Shown: one piece after another, positions 1-8,292 of the stretch
How positions within the stretch are numbered: position 1 is the stretch's first letter
Layout: each line of letters begins with the position of its first letter
Source of the DNA: Burkholderia guangdongensis
GTDB lineage: Bacteria; Pseudomonadota; Gammaproteobacteria; Burkholderiales; Burkholderiaceae
Length of the DNA stretch: 64,000 nt
Direction of reading: 5' to 3'
Assembly: GCF_013403875.1 (NCBI RefSeq)
Contig: NZ_JACBNX010000007.1
Span: 1-64,000 of the forward strand
The notes under the pieces: model-generated
What the model saw: the letters and a program-made list of their open reading frames with translations, nothing else
Told to the model about the DNA's origin: nothing
Databases searched by the model: none
Program-made: the position numbers and the translations under genes

Positions 1-1
1 T

Positions 2-184
2 CTGGCGAAGAGCGGGATGACGATGATCGTGGTCACGCACGAGCTGGGGTTTGCGCGCGAGGTGGCCGATCGCGTGGTGTTCATGGATGGCGGGCAGATC
101 GTCGAGAGCGGTCCGCCCGAGCAGGTGCTGGCGCGGCCCCGGCACAAGCGCACGCAGGACTTCATCGCCGCCGTCATCGCGTGA
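2..184 (+). CDS. Amino-acid-type ABC transporter ATP-binding protein, C-terminal end only
   Basis: The window opens inside this gene; only the last 60 codons are present, in the frame that begins at base 2. The visible protein holds the H-loop (VVTHELGFA) followed by a D/G-rich stretch (VVFMDGGQIVESG) and a terminal HKRTQDFIA-like tail, the usual C-terminus of polar amino acid importers of the GlnQ/HisP type. The ATPase would power import of the ligand captured by the solute-binding protein that starts 54 bp downstream. Walker A, the signature motif and Walker B lie outside the window. Family assignment is firm; the substrate is unknown. Confidence 0.9.
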   Translation: MAKSGMTMIVVTHELGFAREVADRVVFMDGGQIVESGPPEQVLARPRHKRTQDFIAAVIA

Positions 185-238
185 TGCGGATCGTCCGGTC
201 CGCTCGCGCATTCGTTTCTTTCTACTGAGGTTTTCTTC

Positions 239-1066
239 ATGCGCATCTCCGAACTCACGCGCGCGCTCGTCGCGCTGACCTGCGGCGTTGCCGCGTCCTG
301 CGCATTCGCGCAGTCGTCCGCGCCGGTCAAGAACCCGATCATCGCGGCGATCGTGCCGAACTACCCGCCGTTCGAATACAAGGATCCGGCGACGGACAAG
401 CTGTCCGGCTTCGACGTCGATCTCGGCGAAGCGCTCGCCGCGAAGCTCGGCGTGAAGCTGCAATGGGAGGAGACGAGCTTCGACCAGATGGTCAGCGCGG
501 TCTCGACGAAGCGCGTCGACATGATCCTGTCCGGGATGACCGATACGGCGCCGCGCCACGAAACCGTGAGCTTCGTCGACTACATCACGACGGGCCCGCA
601 GTTCTACACGCTGAAGACGAAGGCCGGCGACTTCCCGAACATGGACGCGCTGTGCGGCAAGCGCGTCGGCACGAGCCGCCGGACCACGTTCCCGACCGAC
701 ATCGCGGCATGGAGCGACGCGCATTGCGTGAAGGCCGGCAAGCCGGCCGTCGTCGTGGTCGGCACCGACGGCTCGGCGGACGCGCGGCTGCAACTGAAGC
801 AGAGCCGGATCGACGCGGCGGTGCAGGGCGGCGAGACGCTGCCGTACCAGAACAGCGTCGAGCAGAATGCGTACGCGCCGATCGGCAAGCCGTTCATCGC
901 GCAGTACACGGGCATCGGCGTCGGCAAGGACAATCACGCGCTGCAGGGCGCGATGCAGCACGCGCTGGAGCAGATCATCGCCGACGGCACCTACGAGAAG
1001 ATCCTGAAGAAGTGGGGGCTGCAGGAACATGCGGTGCAAAAGGCGATGCTCAATGCGGGCAACTGA
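239..1066 (+). CDS. Periplasmic amino-acid-type ABC transporter solute-binding protein
   Basis: A 275-residue protein with a signal peptide (about 1-24, hydrophobic core ending ASCAFAQ). It then has the type 2 periplasmic-binding fold of family 3: an YPPFEYKDP ligand-pocket strand, GFDVDLGEALAAKLG, and a DMILSGMTDTAPR segment. It should bind a small amino-acid-like or amide ligand in the periplasm and deliver it to the transporter whose ATPase ends just upstream. The start is the ATG after a TCTACTGAGG stretch. A second, clearly paralogous binding protein sits at 4338-5189 at the other end of the same operon. The ligand cannot be told from sequence. Confidence 0.92.
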   Translation: MRISELTRALVALTCGVAASCAFAQSSAPVKNPIIAAIVPNYPPFEYKDPATDKLSGFDVDLGEALAAKLGVKLQWEETSFDQMVSAVSTKRVDMILSGMTDTAPRHETVSFVDYITTGPQFYTLKTKAGDFPNMDALCGKRVGTSRRTTFPTDIAAWSDAHCVKAGKPAVVVVGTDGSADARLQLKQSRIDAAVQGGETLPYQNSVEQNAYAPIGKPFIAQYTGIGVGKDNHALQGAMQHALEQIIADGTYEKILKKWGLQEHAVQKAMLNAGN

Positions 1067-1943
1067 GCATCGCGCGGCGCCGGCGGGCTCGCCCCGCTGG
1101 CCCGACGGCCGGCGTTCGTGCGTCGCGCTCGCGTTCGACCTCGACGGGCCGACCGGCGACGCGATGCTCGACGGCTCGATCTGGCGGAACCCCGCGTACT
1201 TCACGCTCGGCAGCTACGGGCCGTGGCGGGCACTCGGCCGGCTGCTCGACGTGCTCGACGCGCGCGGCGTGCCGGCGACGTTCTTCGTGCCGACGTGGGT
1301 CGTCGAGAACTGGCCCGAGCAGTGCGCGGCGATCGTCGAGCGCGGGCACGAGGTCGGCTATCACGGCGACCGGCACGAAGCGTTCTGGACGCTCAGCACG
1401 TCGCAGCAGCGCGACGTGATGGCGCGCTCGACCGAAGTGTTCGAGCGCCGTCTCGGCGTGCGGCCGGTCGGTTTTCGCACGCCGTCCGGCGACTGGGGCG
1501 AGGACACGATCCGCGTGCTGATCGAGGCGGGCGTCCGCTATTCGAGCTCGATGCGCGGCGACGACCGGCCGTATCTGCTGCACGCGGAACGCGTCGGCAC
1601 GTTGGTCGAGATCCCGGGGCGCTGGGAGCTCGACGACTATGCGTCGCTCGCGTATCACCGCAATCCCGATTTTCCGGCGAGCCTCGACCGGATCGCGAGC
1701 TACGAGACGACGCTCGACAACTGGCGCCGCGAATTCGACGGTTCGCATCGCGAAGGGCTGTGCATGACGACGCTGTTCCATCCGAAGGTGTCGGGCAAGC
1801 CCGGGCGGATCGCGCTGCTCGAACGTCTGCTCGATCACATGTGCGCGCAGCGCGACGTGTGGTTCGCGACCTGCCGCGACGTCGCCGAATGGTGGATCGA
1901 TCAGCATGGCGAAGCCAATGTGCTTCGCGGGGAGCACGCATGA
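1053..1943 (+). CDS. Polysaccharide-deacetylase (NodB-fold) family hydrolase, metal site intact
   Basis: A 296-residue NodB-fold protein of the allantoinase/imidase-like branch rather than a secreted chitin deacetylase, since it has no signal peptide. Motif 1 is FDLD (D29 as candidate base, D31 as metal ligand), motif 2 is HGDRH (H104 and H108), and motif 3 is GFRTPSGDW. It probably hydrolyses a C-N bond in a cytoplasmic substrate brought in by the adjacent ABC system; that role is inference. I chose the ATG at 1053, which overlaps the preceding stop by 14 bp. An ATG at 1029 would add eight residues and overlap more. It ends in an ATGA overlap with its paralogue. Confidence 0.88.
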   Translation: MRATEHRAAPAGSPRWPDGRRSCVALAFDLDGPTGDAMLDGSIWRNPAYFTLGSYGPWRALGRLLDVLDARGVPATFFVPTWVVENWPEQCAAIVERGHEVGYHGDRHEAFWTLSTSQQRDVMARSTEVFERRLGVRPVGFRTPSGDWGEDTIRVLIEAGVRYSSSMRGDDRPYLLHAERVGTLVEIPGRWELDDYASLAYHRNPDFPASLDRIASYETTLDNWRREFDGSHREGLCMTTLFHPKVSGKPGRIALLERLLDHMCAQRDVWFATCRDVAEWWIDQHGEANVLRGEHA

Positions 1944-2860
1944 GCATGACGTCACGCTGGCCGGACGGCGCGCGCTGCGCGGTCGCGATCACGGTCGACT
2001 TCAACGATGTGCACGGCATTCTCGCGCAGGAGCCGAGCATCGCCGGGCGCGAGAAATCGCTGTCGGTCTGGCGCTACGGCGCGAAGCGCGGCGTCGATCG
2101 CGTGCTGGACGCACTCGACGAATTCGACGTGCGTGCGAGCTGGTTCGTGCCCGGCATCGTCGCGGGCACGCATCGTGAATGGCTGCTGCGTATCGACGCG
2201 CAACGGCACGAGATCGGCAACATCGGCAATCGTTGCGAGAACTTCGACACGCTGTCGCTCGGCGAGCAGCAGCACGCGTTTCGCACCGCGCAGGCGGCGC
2301 TCGAGGACGCGATCGGCAAGCGCGCGGTCGGCTTCCGCTCGCACGCAGGCAACTGGGCGCCCGGCTTCGCGGATTTTCTGCGCGGCGAGGGCGTTACGTG
2401 GTCGTCGTCGTGGCGCGGCGATGATTTGCCGTACTTTCACGTCGCGGACGGCGAATCGACGAGTCGCGGCGCGCGGGCGAGCGAGCCTCGGCTCGTCGAG
2501 CTGCCGCTGCATTACGAGCTCGAGGACGAGCCGTACTTCGTGTACAACCTGTCGCCGGCGGTGCCGGTCGGGCAGCCGCGGATTCCGTCGTATCGCGAGG
2601 TGCTGAACAACTGGAAGCTCGATTTCGACGCGTTCCATCGCTTCGGCCTCTGCTACGTGATGCGGCTGCATCCGGAGATCATCGGTACCGCCGCGCGCAT
2701 CGACCTGCTGCGCGAATTGCTCGACGAGATGCGCACGCGCGGCGGCGTCTGGTTCGCGACCGGCACGCAGATCGCGCAGTGGTGGCGCGACAGCGTTGCG
2801 CGCAACGAGGCCGGGCATCCGGTCGAGGTCTACGCGCGGCATTGGCGGGAGGCGCGATGA
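1940..2860 (+). CDS. NodB-fold deacetylase paralogue with degenerate metal site
   Basis: A 306-residue paralogue of the preceding gene. The two align throughout: RWPDG near the N-terminus, RVLDAL, ASWFVP, GFRSHAGNW, SSSWRGDDLPY, NNWKLDFDAFHRFGLC, GGVWFATG. The metal-binding positions are replaced: motif 1 DxD reads DFN (D20, N22), and the motif 2 His pair reads IGNRC (I95, C99). A canonical zinc site is therefore not possible. It may be a non-catalytic partner of the upstream enzyme, or an enzyme with different chemistry. It is translationally coupled on both sides: the ATG overlaps the previous stop and its own stop overlaps the next ATG. Confidence 0.85.
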   Translation: MSMTSRWPDGARCAVAITVDFNDVHGILAQEPSIAGREKSLSVWRYGAKRGVDRVLDALDEFDVRASWFVPGIVAGTHREWLLRIDAQRHEIGNIGNRCENFDTLSLGEQQHAFRTAQAALEDAIGKRAVGFRSHAGNWAPGFADFLRGEGVTWSSSWRGDDLPYFHVADGESTSRGARASEPRLVELPLHYELEDEPYFVYNLSPAVPVGQPRIPSYREVLNNWKLDFDAFHRFGLCYVMRLHPEIIGTAARIDLLRELLDEMRTRGGVWFATGTQIAQWWRDSVARNEAGHPVEVYARHWREAR

Positions 2861-4263
2861 ACGGGCCGAACGTGCTGGAGCGATCGCTGTCGTTGCGGCT
2901 CGCAACGTTCGTCGCCGACACGCGCGACGACGCGCTGCCGGCCGACGTCGTCGACAAGGCGAAGCGCCACGTGCTCGACACGCTCGGCGCGGCGCTCGCG
3001 GGCGCGGTCGCGACGGAGACGCGCGCGGCGCTCGATATCGCGCGCGCGGGCGGCGGCCACGGCGCGTCGTCCGCATGGGGCACCGCAACCACGCTCGGCG
3101 CGCGCGACGCGGCGTTCGTGAATGGCGTCGCCGCGCACGCGTTCGAGCTCGACGATTCGGGCGGCTGCGATCACTCGGGCGCGGTCGTGCTGCCCGCCGC
3201 GTTCGCGGCGCTCGCGTGCACAACGCGGCCAGTGTCGGGACGCGAATTTCTGCTCGCGGTCGTGCTCGGCTACGACGTCGGGCGCCGCGTGCTCGAGGCG
3301 TGCGGCGGCTACTCGGCGCACAACGGGCGCGGCTGGCATTCGACGATGACGTGCGGCGTGTTCGGCGCGGCCGCGACCGCCGCGCGGCTGCTCGGCCTCG
3401 ACGCGCAGCGGACCGCCGCCGCGATCGGCCACGCGGGCAGCTTCAGCGGCGGGCTGTGGAACTTCATCCACGACGCGTCGCAAACGAAGCGGATGCACAC
3501 CGGCCGCGCGGCCGAAGGCGGGTTGCTCGCGGCGCTGCTCGCGGAGCGCGGCGTGACCGGGCCGTCGCAACTGTTCGCGGACGTCTGGGGCGGCTTCTTC
3601 AACGCGTTCGCGCCGGAGACCAGCGAGCCCGACGCACTGCTCGCGGGCCTCGGCGACGCGTGGAAGATCATGCGCTGCTCGATCAAGCCGCATGCGTCGT
3701 GCCGCAGCACGCACGCGGCGGTCGACGCGACGCTCGCGCTCGCCGGCGACGCGCGCGGCACGCCGGAGCGCGTGCAGTCGGTGCGCGTGCGGCTCAGCGC
3801 ATTCGTCGACGGGATGTGCGGCGGCCGCGACGTGAGCCGGCTCGCGTCCGCGCAGATGAGCCTGCCGTATGCGATCGCGTCGGTGCTCGTGCACGGCGAC
3901 GCGTCGCTCGGCGCGTATCTCGACGCGCGCCGGCACGATCCGCGGATCGCGGAGGTGATGGCGCGCATCGCGCTCGACGTCGATCCGTCGATGTCGGATC
4001 TCGACGAGCCCGAAGTCACATTGACGCTGACGAACGGCGACACGCGCGCGGCCCAGGTGCAGGTGCCGCTCGGCGATCCGCACAATCCGGTGTCCGACGC
4101 CGCGCTGCTCGACAAGTATCGGCAACTGGCCGGCATCGCGATCGATGCCGCGCAGGCGGACGCGCTCGCGGACGCGGTGCTGCGCATCGACGCGCTGCCC
4201 GACGTGCGCGGCCTCGAACGGCTGCTTGCCGGCGACGCGGATGGCCGCGCGCTGCTCCGATAG
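2857..4263 (+). CDS. MmgE/PrpD family protein
   Basis: A 468-residue member of the MmgE/PrpD family, which includes 2-methylcitrate dehydratase and cis-aconitate decarboxylase. Visible marks are the N-terminal helical region with DTLGAALAGA, the HAFELDDSG segment with a D and acidic pair near the expected active site, a GRGWHSTMTCGVFGAAAAA-like stretch, HDASQTKRMHTGRAAEGG, and the KPHASCRSTH motif typical of the family. The start is the ATG overlapping the previous stop codon; an in-frame upstream start would run deep into that gene. Linked to deacetylase-fold and ABC genes, it probably acts on the same imported compound. Substrate unknown. Confidence 0.88.
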   Translation: MNGPNVLERSLSLRLATFVADTRDDALPADVVDKAKRHVLDTLGAALAGAVATETRAALDIARAGGGHGASSAWGTATTLGARDAAFVNGVAAHAFELDDSGGCDHSGAVVLPAAFAALACTTRPVSGREFLLAVVLGYDVGRRVLEACGGYSAHNGRGWHSTMTCGVFGAAATAARLLGLDAQRTAAAIGHAGSFSGGLWNFIHDASQTKRMHTGRAAEGGLLAALLAERGVTGPSQLFADVWGGFFNAFAPETSEPDALLAGLGDAWKIMRCSIKPHASCRSTHAAVDATLALAGDARGTPERVQSVRVRLSAFVDGMCGGRDVSRLASAQMSLPYAIASVLVHGDASLGAYLDARRHDPRIAEVMARIALDVDPSMSDLDEPEVTLTLTNGDTRAAQVQVPLGDPHNPVSDAALLDKYRQLAGIAIDAAQADALADAVLRIDALPDVRGLERLLAGDADGRALLR

Positions 4264-4337
4264 CGGACAATCTCGTGCAATCGCGAGCGGGCCGGCGCCC
4301 GGCTCGCCGCTTCGACCTTCAACGACGGATGGGAACC

Positions 4338-5189
4338 ATGAAGATTTTCCAGGCGGTAGCGGGCTTGACGGCATTGTGCGCGGCGATCGGCGCGTTCGGC
4401 ACTTCGGCGCGTGCGGACACGCTGCCGGACGCGATCGCGAAGACGCGCGTGATCAAGGTTGCGGTCAATTCGATCTATCCGCCGATGGAGTACAAGGATC
4501 CGGACAGCGGCCAGCTCGTCGGCTTCGACGTCGATCTCGGCAATGCGCTCGCGAAGGTGCTCGGTGTGAAGCTCGAATGGCAGGAGTCCGCGTTCGAGCA
4601 GCTGTTGCCGTCGCTCGCGACCGGGCGCGCGGACATGATCCTCAGCGGGATGAGCGACGTGCCCGGGCGCCGCGACGCGGCCGACTTCATCGACTACCTG
4701 AATTCGGGCGCGCAGTTCTACGTGCTCGCATCGGCCGCGAAGGACGTGAGGCAGCCGGCCGATCTGTGCGGAAAGGCGGTCGGCACGAGCCGTAGCACGT
4801 CGTTCCCGTCGGACGTCGCGACGTGGAGCGCGCACAACTGCGCGGCCGCGGGCAAGCCGGCGATCTCGGTCGTCGGCACCGAGGACACGGCCGCCGCGCG
4901 GATGCAATTGAAGCAAGGGCGGATCGTCGCCGGCGTGCAGGGCAGCGAGACGCTGCCGTACGCGATGAAGCTCGAGCCGAACACGTATCGGCCGGTCGGT
5001 GCGCCGTTCGCGGCATCGCCGGAAGGGATCGCGATCGCGAAGTCGAATCCGAAGCTGCGTGACGCGGTGCTCGGCGCGCTCGAAAAGCTGATGCAGGACG
5101 GCACCTACAGCGCGATCGTCGCGAAGTGGGGGCTGCAGAGCAGCGCGGTCAGGCAGGTTACGCTGAACGGCGGCGCGGCCGCGCACTGA
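4338..5189 (+). CDS. Second periplasmic solute-binding protein, paralogue of 239-1066
   Basis: A 283-residue family 3 binding protein with a signal peptide (about 1-26, ending GTSARAD). It shares long blocks with the first binding protein: YPPMEYKDP, GFDVDLGNALAKVLGVKL, DMILSGMSD, FYVL, LCGKAVGTSRSTSFP, QLKQGRI, ETLPYA, DGTYSAIVAKWGLQ. The operon therefore carries two binding proteins, which could serve one permease with different ligands. I chose the ATG at 4338; an ATG at 4329 would add three residues. A terminator-like hairpin lies 65 bp after the stop. Confidence 0.92.
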   Translation: MKIFQAVAGLTALCAAIGAFGTSARADTLPDAIAKTRVIKVAVNSIYPPMEYKDPDSGQLVGFDVDLGNALAKVLGVKLEWQESAFEQLLPSLATGRADMILSGMSDVPGRRDAADFIDYLNSGAQFYVLASAAKDVRQPADLCGKAVGTSRSTSFPSDVATWSAHNCAAAGKPAISVVGTEDTAAARMQLKQGRIVAGVQGSETLPYAMKLEPNTYRPVGAPFAASPEGIAIAKSNPKLRDAVLGALEKLMQDGTYSAIVAKWGLQSSAVRQVTLNGGAAAH

Positions 5190-5254
5190 CGGTCGCGGCG
5201 GCGCGATGCGGGCCGGACGGGCCCGGCGGGTCGCGTCGCGCTGATCGATAGAAA

Positions 5255-5276
5255 ATCGCCCGGCGTCCCGGGCGAT
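5255..5276 (+). terminator. Hairpin terminator after the ABC/deacetylase operon
   Basis: Nine-base arms ATCGCCCGG and CCGGGCGAT enclose a four-base loop. The hairpin is preceded by AAAA and followed by a C/T-rich run rather than a clean T tract. It lies between the operon end (5189) and the convergent HTH gene (stop at 5322), so it could serve both strands. Confidence 0.6.
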
Positions 5277-5321
5277 CTCATCTCCTCTCCCCACTCCCTC
5301 CACTCACGCACTCGCGCGGCG

Positions 5322-5672
5322 TCATCCGCTATCGGATCTGCCGGCCAATCCCTTCAAGCCTTCGATCACGACAAGCAGCGCGCGCCCGTGCTCGTCCGAG
5401 CCGTCCCACGCCTGGACGATCGCGTTCCGCAGCCGGTCGTTATAGCTGCCCCCACCGCACCCGCGCACCGGACGCAAGTCGACACCATAGAAACTGCATA
5501 GCTTATTGAATGGTGCGCTGCGCCGCATTCGCCGTCCATCGGACAGGCGAAGGCGCGAGACCGTCGGCTGACTGACCCCGGTGAGCCTTGCTATTTCGCT
5601 GGATGAGCGCGTGTCTGCCCGCAATCGGCGCAACAGGTCTTGAACGGGAAAATCGGTGTCTGGGGCTTCCAT
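5322..5672 (-). CDS. Small helix-turn-helix DNA-binding protein
   Basis: A 116-residue cytoplasmic protein. Residues about 20-50 form a helix-turn-helix, with SSEIARLTGVSQPTVSRLR as the recognition segment, so it should bind DNA as an XRE/Cro-like regulator. The C-terminal half (from about 60) matches nothing I recognise. Two starts are possible, ATG at 5681 or 5672. A perfect TATAAT hexamer on this strand (5680-5685) overlaps the upper ATG, which argues for the lower one or for a start further upstream. It is divergent from the unknown gene at 5751, with about 78 bp between them, and is the natural candidate to regulate it. Confidence 0.75.
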   Translation of the reverse strand: MEAPDTDFPVQDLLRRLRADTRSSSEIARLTGVSQPTVSRLRLSDGRRMRRSAPFNKLCSFYGVDLRPVRGCGGGSYNDRLRNAIVQAWDGSDEHGRALLVVIEGLKGLAGRSDSG

Positions 5673-5750
5673 GTCATGCATTATACCTATACAGTAACGA
5701 CTATTGCATGACTCGCCGAAATGGGCGAACAGCAGCACCCGAGAAAGTTG

Positions 5751-6662
5751 ATGACACTGAAACACCTGCCGCCCACGTTTTGCTGGACCAAGATCGGTCA
5801 CGAGTCCGGCGAAGAATTGCCGACCGTCGTGCTTCGCAAGGAATGGGAGCGCAGGCTGGGCGGCGGGCGGTTCCTGTGGGGAATCGGCCAGTCGCTCGGC
5901 GGCAGCGCGCAGGTTGCCGCGCATCGCACCGGCTCGCTGCTCGCGCTGTTCTCGCCGGCCGCCGGCCGCGCGCGGCCCGCCGATCGCAAGCGCGAGGACA
6001 TGCTGCTCTGGCATGCGTGGATCGACGCGAGCGGGCAGGTGCGCCAGCTTCCGCAGCATGCGTTCATCACGAGCCGCGCGACGCTGCCGTCGGGCCGGCC
6101 GCGGCAGCAGCATTACGCGCTCGTCTGCGCGTCGCCGACCGAGCTCGCGATCGGCACGCGGCTGCGCGTGTATCCCGAGCATCTGCGCAGTGTGAGCACC
6201 GGCAAGCCGCTCGGCGCCGCGCAGCGCGCGGTCGTCGTCGATTGCGTCGCGCGCGCGGCGCAGCAGTCGGGCAAGAGCTATCCGCTCGCGTTGTCGGTCG
6301 AGCTCGAGGCGCCGTATGTCGTGCGGCTCGCGCAGCCGAGCGTGCTGAAGGCGCGCGATCTCGCGGCGGTCAACAAGGCGGCGCGCGAAGGCGACTTCGG
6401 CACGTTCGTCGAGCTCGTCGCGCGTCTGCGGCATCGGCCGTCGGCCGAGCAGGCGCGAGGCTTCACGCGTGACCTGTTCGACGTGCCACCCGGTGAAGCG
6501 GCCACCGCGTATGCGGGCGCGGCGCAGGCGGCGCGGCTGCGCCACCGCGCGTCGATGGAGCATCTGCGCGGGCGCACGCTCGACATGTTCGAGCTTGCGC
6601 CCGGCGAAACGGCGTCGCTGTTCGGTGGCGCGACGTTCGGGCTGCCGTCGCGCGCGTGCTGA
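5751..6662 (+). CDS. Unknown 303-residue protein with C-terminal tandem repeats
   Basis: No family recognised. The start is the ATG at 5751 because a GAGAAAG ribosome-binding site precedes it by four bases; an ATG at 5721 has none. The N-terminal part (1-200) has a WTKIGHESGE opening and a WGIGQSLGG motif and looks globular and soluble, without signal peptide or membrane helix. The C-terminus carries two copies of a roughly 34-residue repeat: 224-256 (starts ARLRHRPS, has RDLFDVPPGEA) and 261-294 (starts ARLRHRAS, has LDMFELAPGET). It is divergent from the HTH gene and probably forms a two-gene unit with it. Confidence 0.7.
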   Translation: MTLKHLPPTFCWTKIGHESGEELPTVVLRKEWERRLGGGRFLWGIGQSLGGSAQVAAHRTGSLLALFSPAAGRARPADRKREDMLLWHAWIDASGQVRQLPQHAFITSRATLPSGRPRQQHYALVCASPTELAIGTRLRVYPEHLRSVSTGKPLGAAQRAVVVDCVARAAQQSGKSYPLALSVELEAPYVVRLAQPSVLKARDLAAVNKAAREGDFGTFVELVARLRHRPSAEQARGFTRDLFDVPPGEAATAYAGAAQAARLRHRASMEHLRGRTLDMFELAPGETASLFGGATFGLPSRAC

Positions 6663-6905
6663 TCGCATCGGGCGACATGGGCGAGCGCGCGGTTGGTCGG
6701 CGCAATGAATTGTTGCAATCTCGTCGTCGCGGACCGTCGGGTCGCGCGCGACAATCGGCATAAAGCGGACACTAAGCGAGCTCACAGCGGGCTCAAAGCG
6801 CGGCAGCCGATCGATGGGCAGGCGGTGATCGCGCCGATGCCGTTCGCGCGAGATGTGCGCACGGCGTCGGTTGGCTTCGGACGGCTACCAGAAGGAGAAG
6901 TGTCG

Positions 6906-7136
6906 ATGTCGACTCATATCGGTTCGCGTGAGGCTCAGGCCGCGCAGCGCTTCGTCGAGGCGACGCGCAACGTCGATCAGGCATTTCGCGCGGTGCGCGG
7001 CGATGCGGACGACGAAGCGTCGACGGCTGAATATGCGGCCGCGATGTCGCGGCTCGATCGCGCGCTCGACGAGCTTGCGCGCGCGCAGGAAGTCTTCGAT
7101 CGGATCACCAGCCGCGACGCCCGCCGCCGCAACTGA
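6906..7136 (+). CDS. Small helical hypothetical protein
   Basis: A 76-residue soluble protein, rich in Ala, Arg, Asp and Glu, that looks wholly alpha-helical and partly coiled-coil, with heptad-like spacing in AAAMSRLDRALDELARAQEVFDRI. The ATG at 6906 follows an AGAAGGAGAAG ribosome-binding site; longer in-frame starts upstream have none. No function can be assigned. It stands alone, about 240 bp after the previous gene and 23 bp before the end of the convergent esterase. Confidence 0.65.
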   Translation: MSTHIGSREAQAAQRFVEATRNVDQAFRAVRGDADDEASTAEYAAAMSRLDRALDELARAQEVFDRITSRDARRRN

Positions 7137-7159
7137 ACACGGAATACCGAAGCGCCGGC

Positions 7160-8026
7160 TCAGCCCGCGCGCGCGCCGTCGCCCGGATGGCTCGCGATGT
7201 CGGTGCGCTTGCGGAACGCGTTCGAGAAGAACCGCACCTGGCGCAGGATCGCGTTGCGCCAATAATCCCACGTATGGCCGCCGGGGCGCTCGGTGTACGC
7301 GTGCGGCACGCCGAGCTGCATGAGCCGGTCGTGCAGCGTGCGGTTCGATCGCACGAACGGGTCGTCGGCGCCGCAATCGATCGTCAGCGCGATGTGCTCG
7401 CGCTCGAACGTGTCCGCATCCGCGACGATCGCGTTGCGATTCCAGAACGACGGATGGCGGACCGGATCGCCGAACACGTGATCGATCCCGGGTTCGTCCT
7501 CGCACGTGCGCGGATCGACGGCGCCGCTGATGCTGCCGACCGCGCCGAACGTGCCGGGCCGGTCGAGCGCGATGCGCAGCGCGCCGAAGCCGCCCATGCT
7601 GAGCCCAGTGATCGCGCGGTCCTGCTTCGCGGCGATCGTGCGGAAATGCGCGTCGACATACGACACCACTTCGTTCCCAACATAGGTTTCATAGCGGCTG
7701 CCCGAGTCGAACGGGCTGTCGATGTACCAGCTTTCGTGCCCGCCGTCGGGCATCACGAGAATCACGCGATAGCGATCGGCGAGCGCGCCGATCCGCGTGT
7801 TCGCGGTCCAGTCCGCGTAGCTGCCGCCGGAACCGTGCAGCACGTAGACGACCGGATAGCGCGCCGCGCGATCGTCGCGCGCGTAGTCGTCGGGCAGCAC
7901 GACGGTCGCGTCGAACGATTCGCGCATCGCCGCGCTCGGGATCGTGACGACCCGCGACTGGAACGACCAGGCCGGGCTCGCGAAAAGCAGCAGCCAGATG
8001 AGCGGGAGGGCGCGCACGGGTTTCAT
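7160..8026 (-). CDS. Secreted alpha/beta-hydrolase, esterase D/Ag85-like family
   Basis: A 288-residue exported hydrolase. Residues 1-21 are a signal peptide (LPLIWLLLFASPAWS). The alpha/beta-hydrolase core shows an oxyanion-hole region VLHGSGGSY, the nucleophile elbow GLSMGG (S143), an acidic residue in IDCGADDPF and a catalytic His in PGGHTWDYW, as in S-formylglutathione hydrolase, tributyrin esterase and mycolyltransferase-like enzymes. It should hydrolyse esters in the periplasm or outside the cell. The substrate is not evident. It is transcribed alone, divergent from the beta-propeller gene at 8293. Confidence 0.9.
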   Translation of the reverse strand: MKPVRALPLIWLLLFASPAWSFQSRVVTIPSAAMRESFDATVVLPDDYARDDRAARYPVVYVLHGSGGSYADWTANTRIGALADRYRVILVMPDGGHESWYIDSPFDSGSRYETYVGNEVVSYVDAHFRTIAAKQDRAITGLSMGGFGALRIALDRPGTFGAVGSISGAVDPRTCEDEPGIDHVFGDPVRHPSFWNRNAIVADADTFEREHIALTIDCGADDPFVRSNRTLHDRLMQLGVPHAYTERPGGHTWDYWRNAILRQVRFFSNAFRKRTDIASHPGDGARAG

Positions 8027-8292
8027 CGATTGTCGTTGTCGTGTTCATTGCGCGCGCGGCGGGCGGCTGCCCGCGCGTCATGCGTCGGACGACTCTAGCA
8101 ACGCGGACTTACAGCCAAATTTCGGCGAAGCCTACGGGATGTCAGCTTCGCCGGCGCGATCGCCGGGTGGCGATCGACACGGACGCCCTGCAGTTCTGGC
8201 TTATTTTCACCTTTCCGTGTCCCGGCCGATATGAAAAGATTTTCCCGATATCGGCGCGGCAGTCGCCGTTCAATTCACGGGAGAAGCGCACC

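Noticed and set aside
463..1419. Long open frame overlapping the first binding protein and deacetylase in another frame
   Set aside because: Arg/Ala-rich shadow product of GC-rich coding DNA; both real genes there have clear families.
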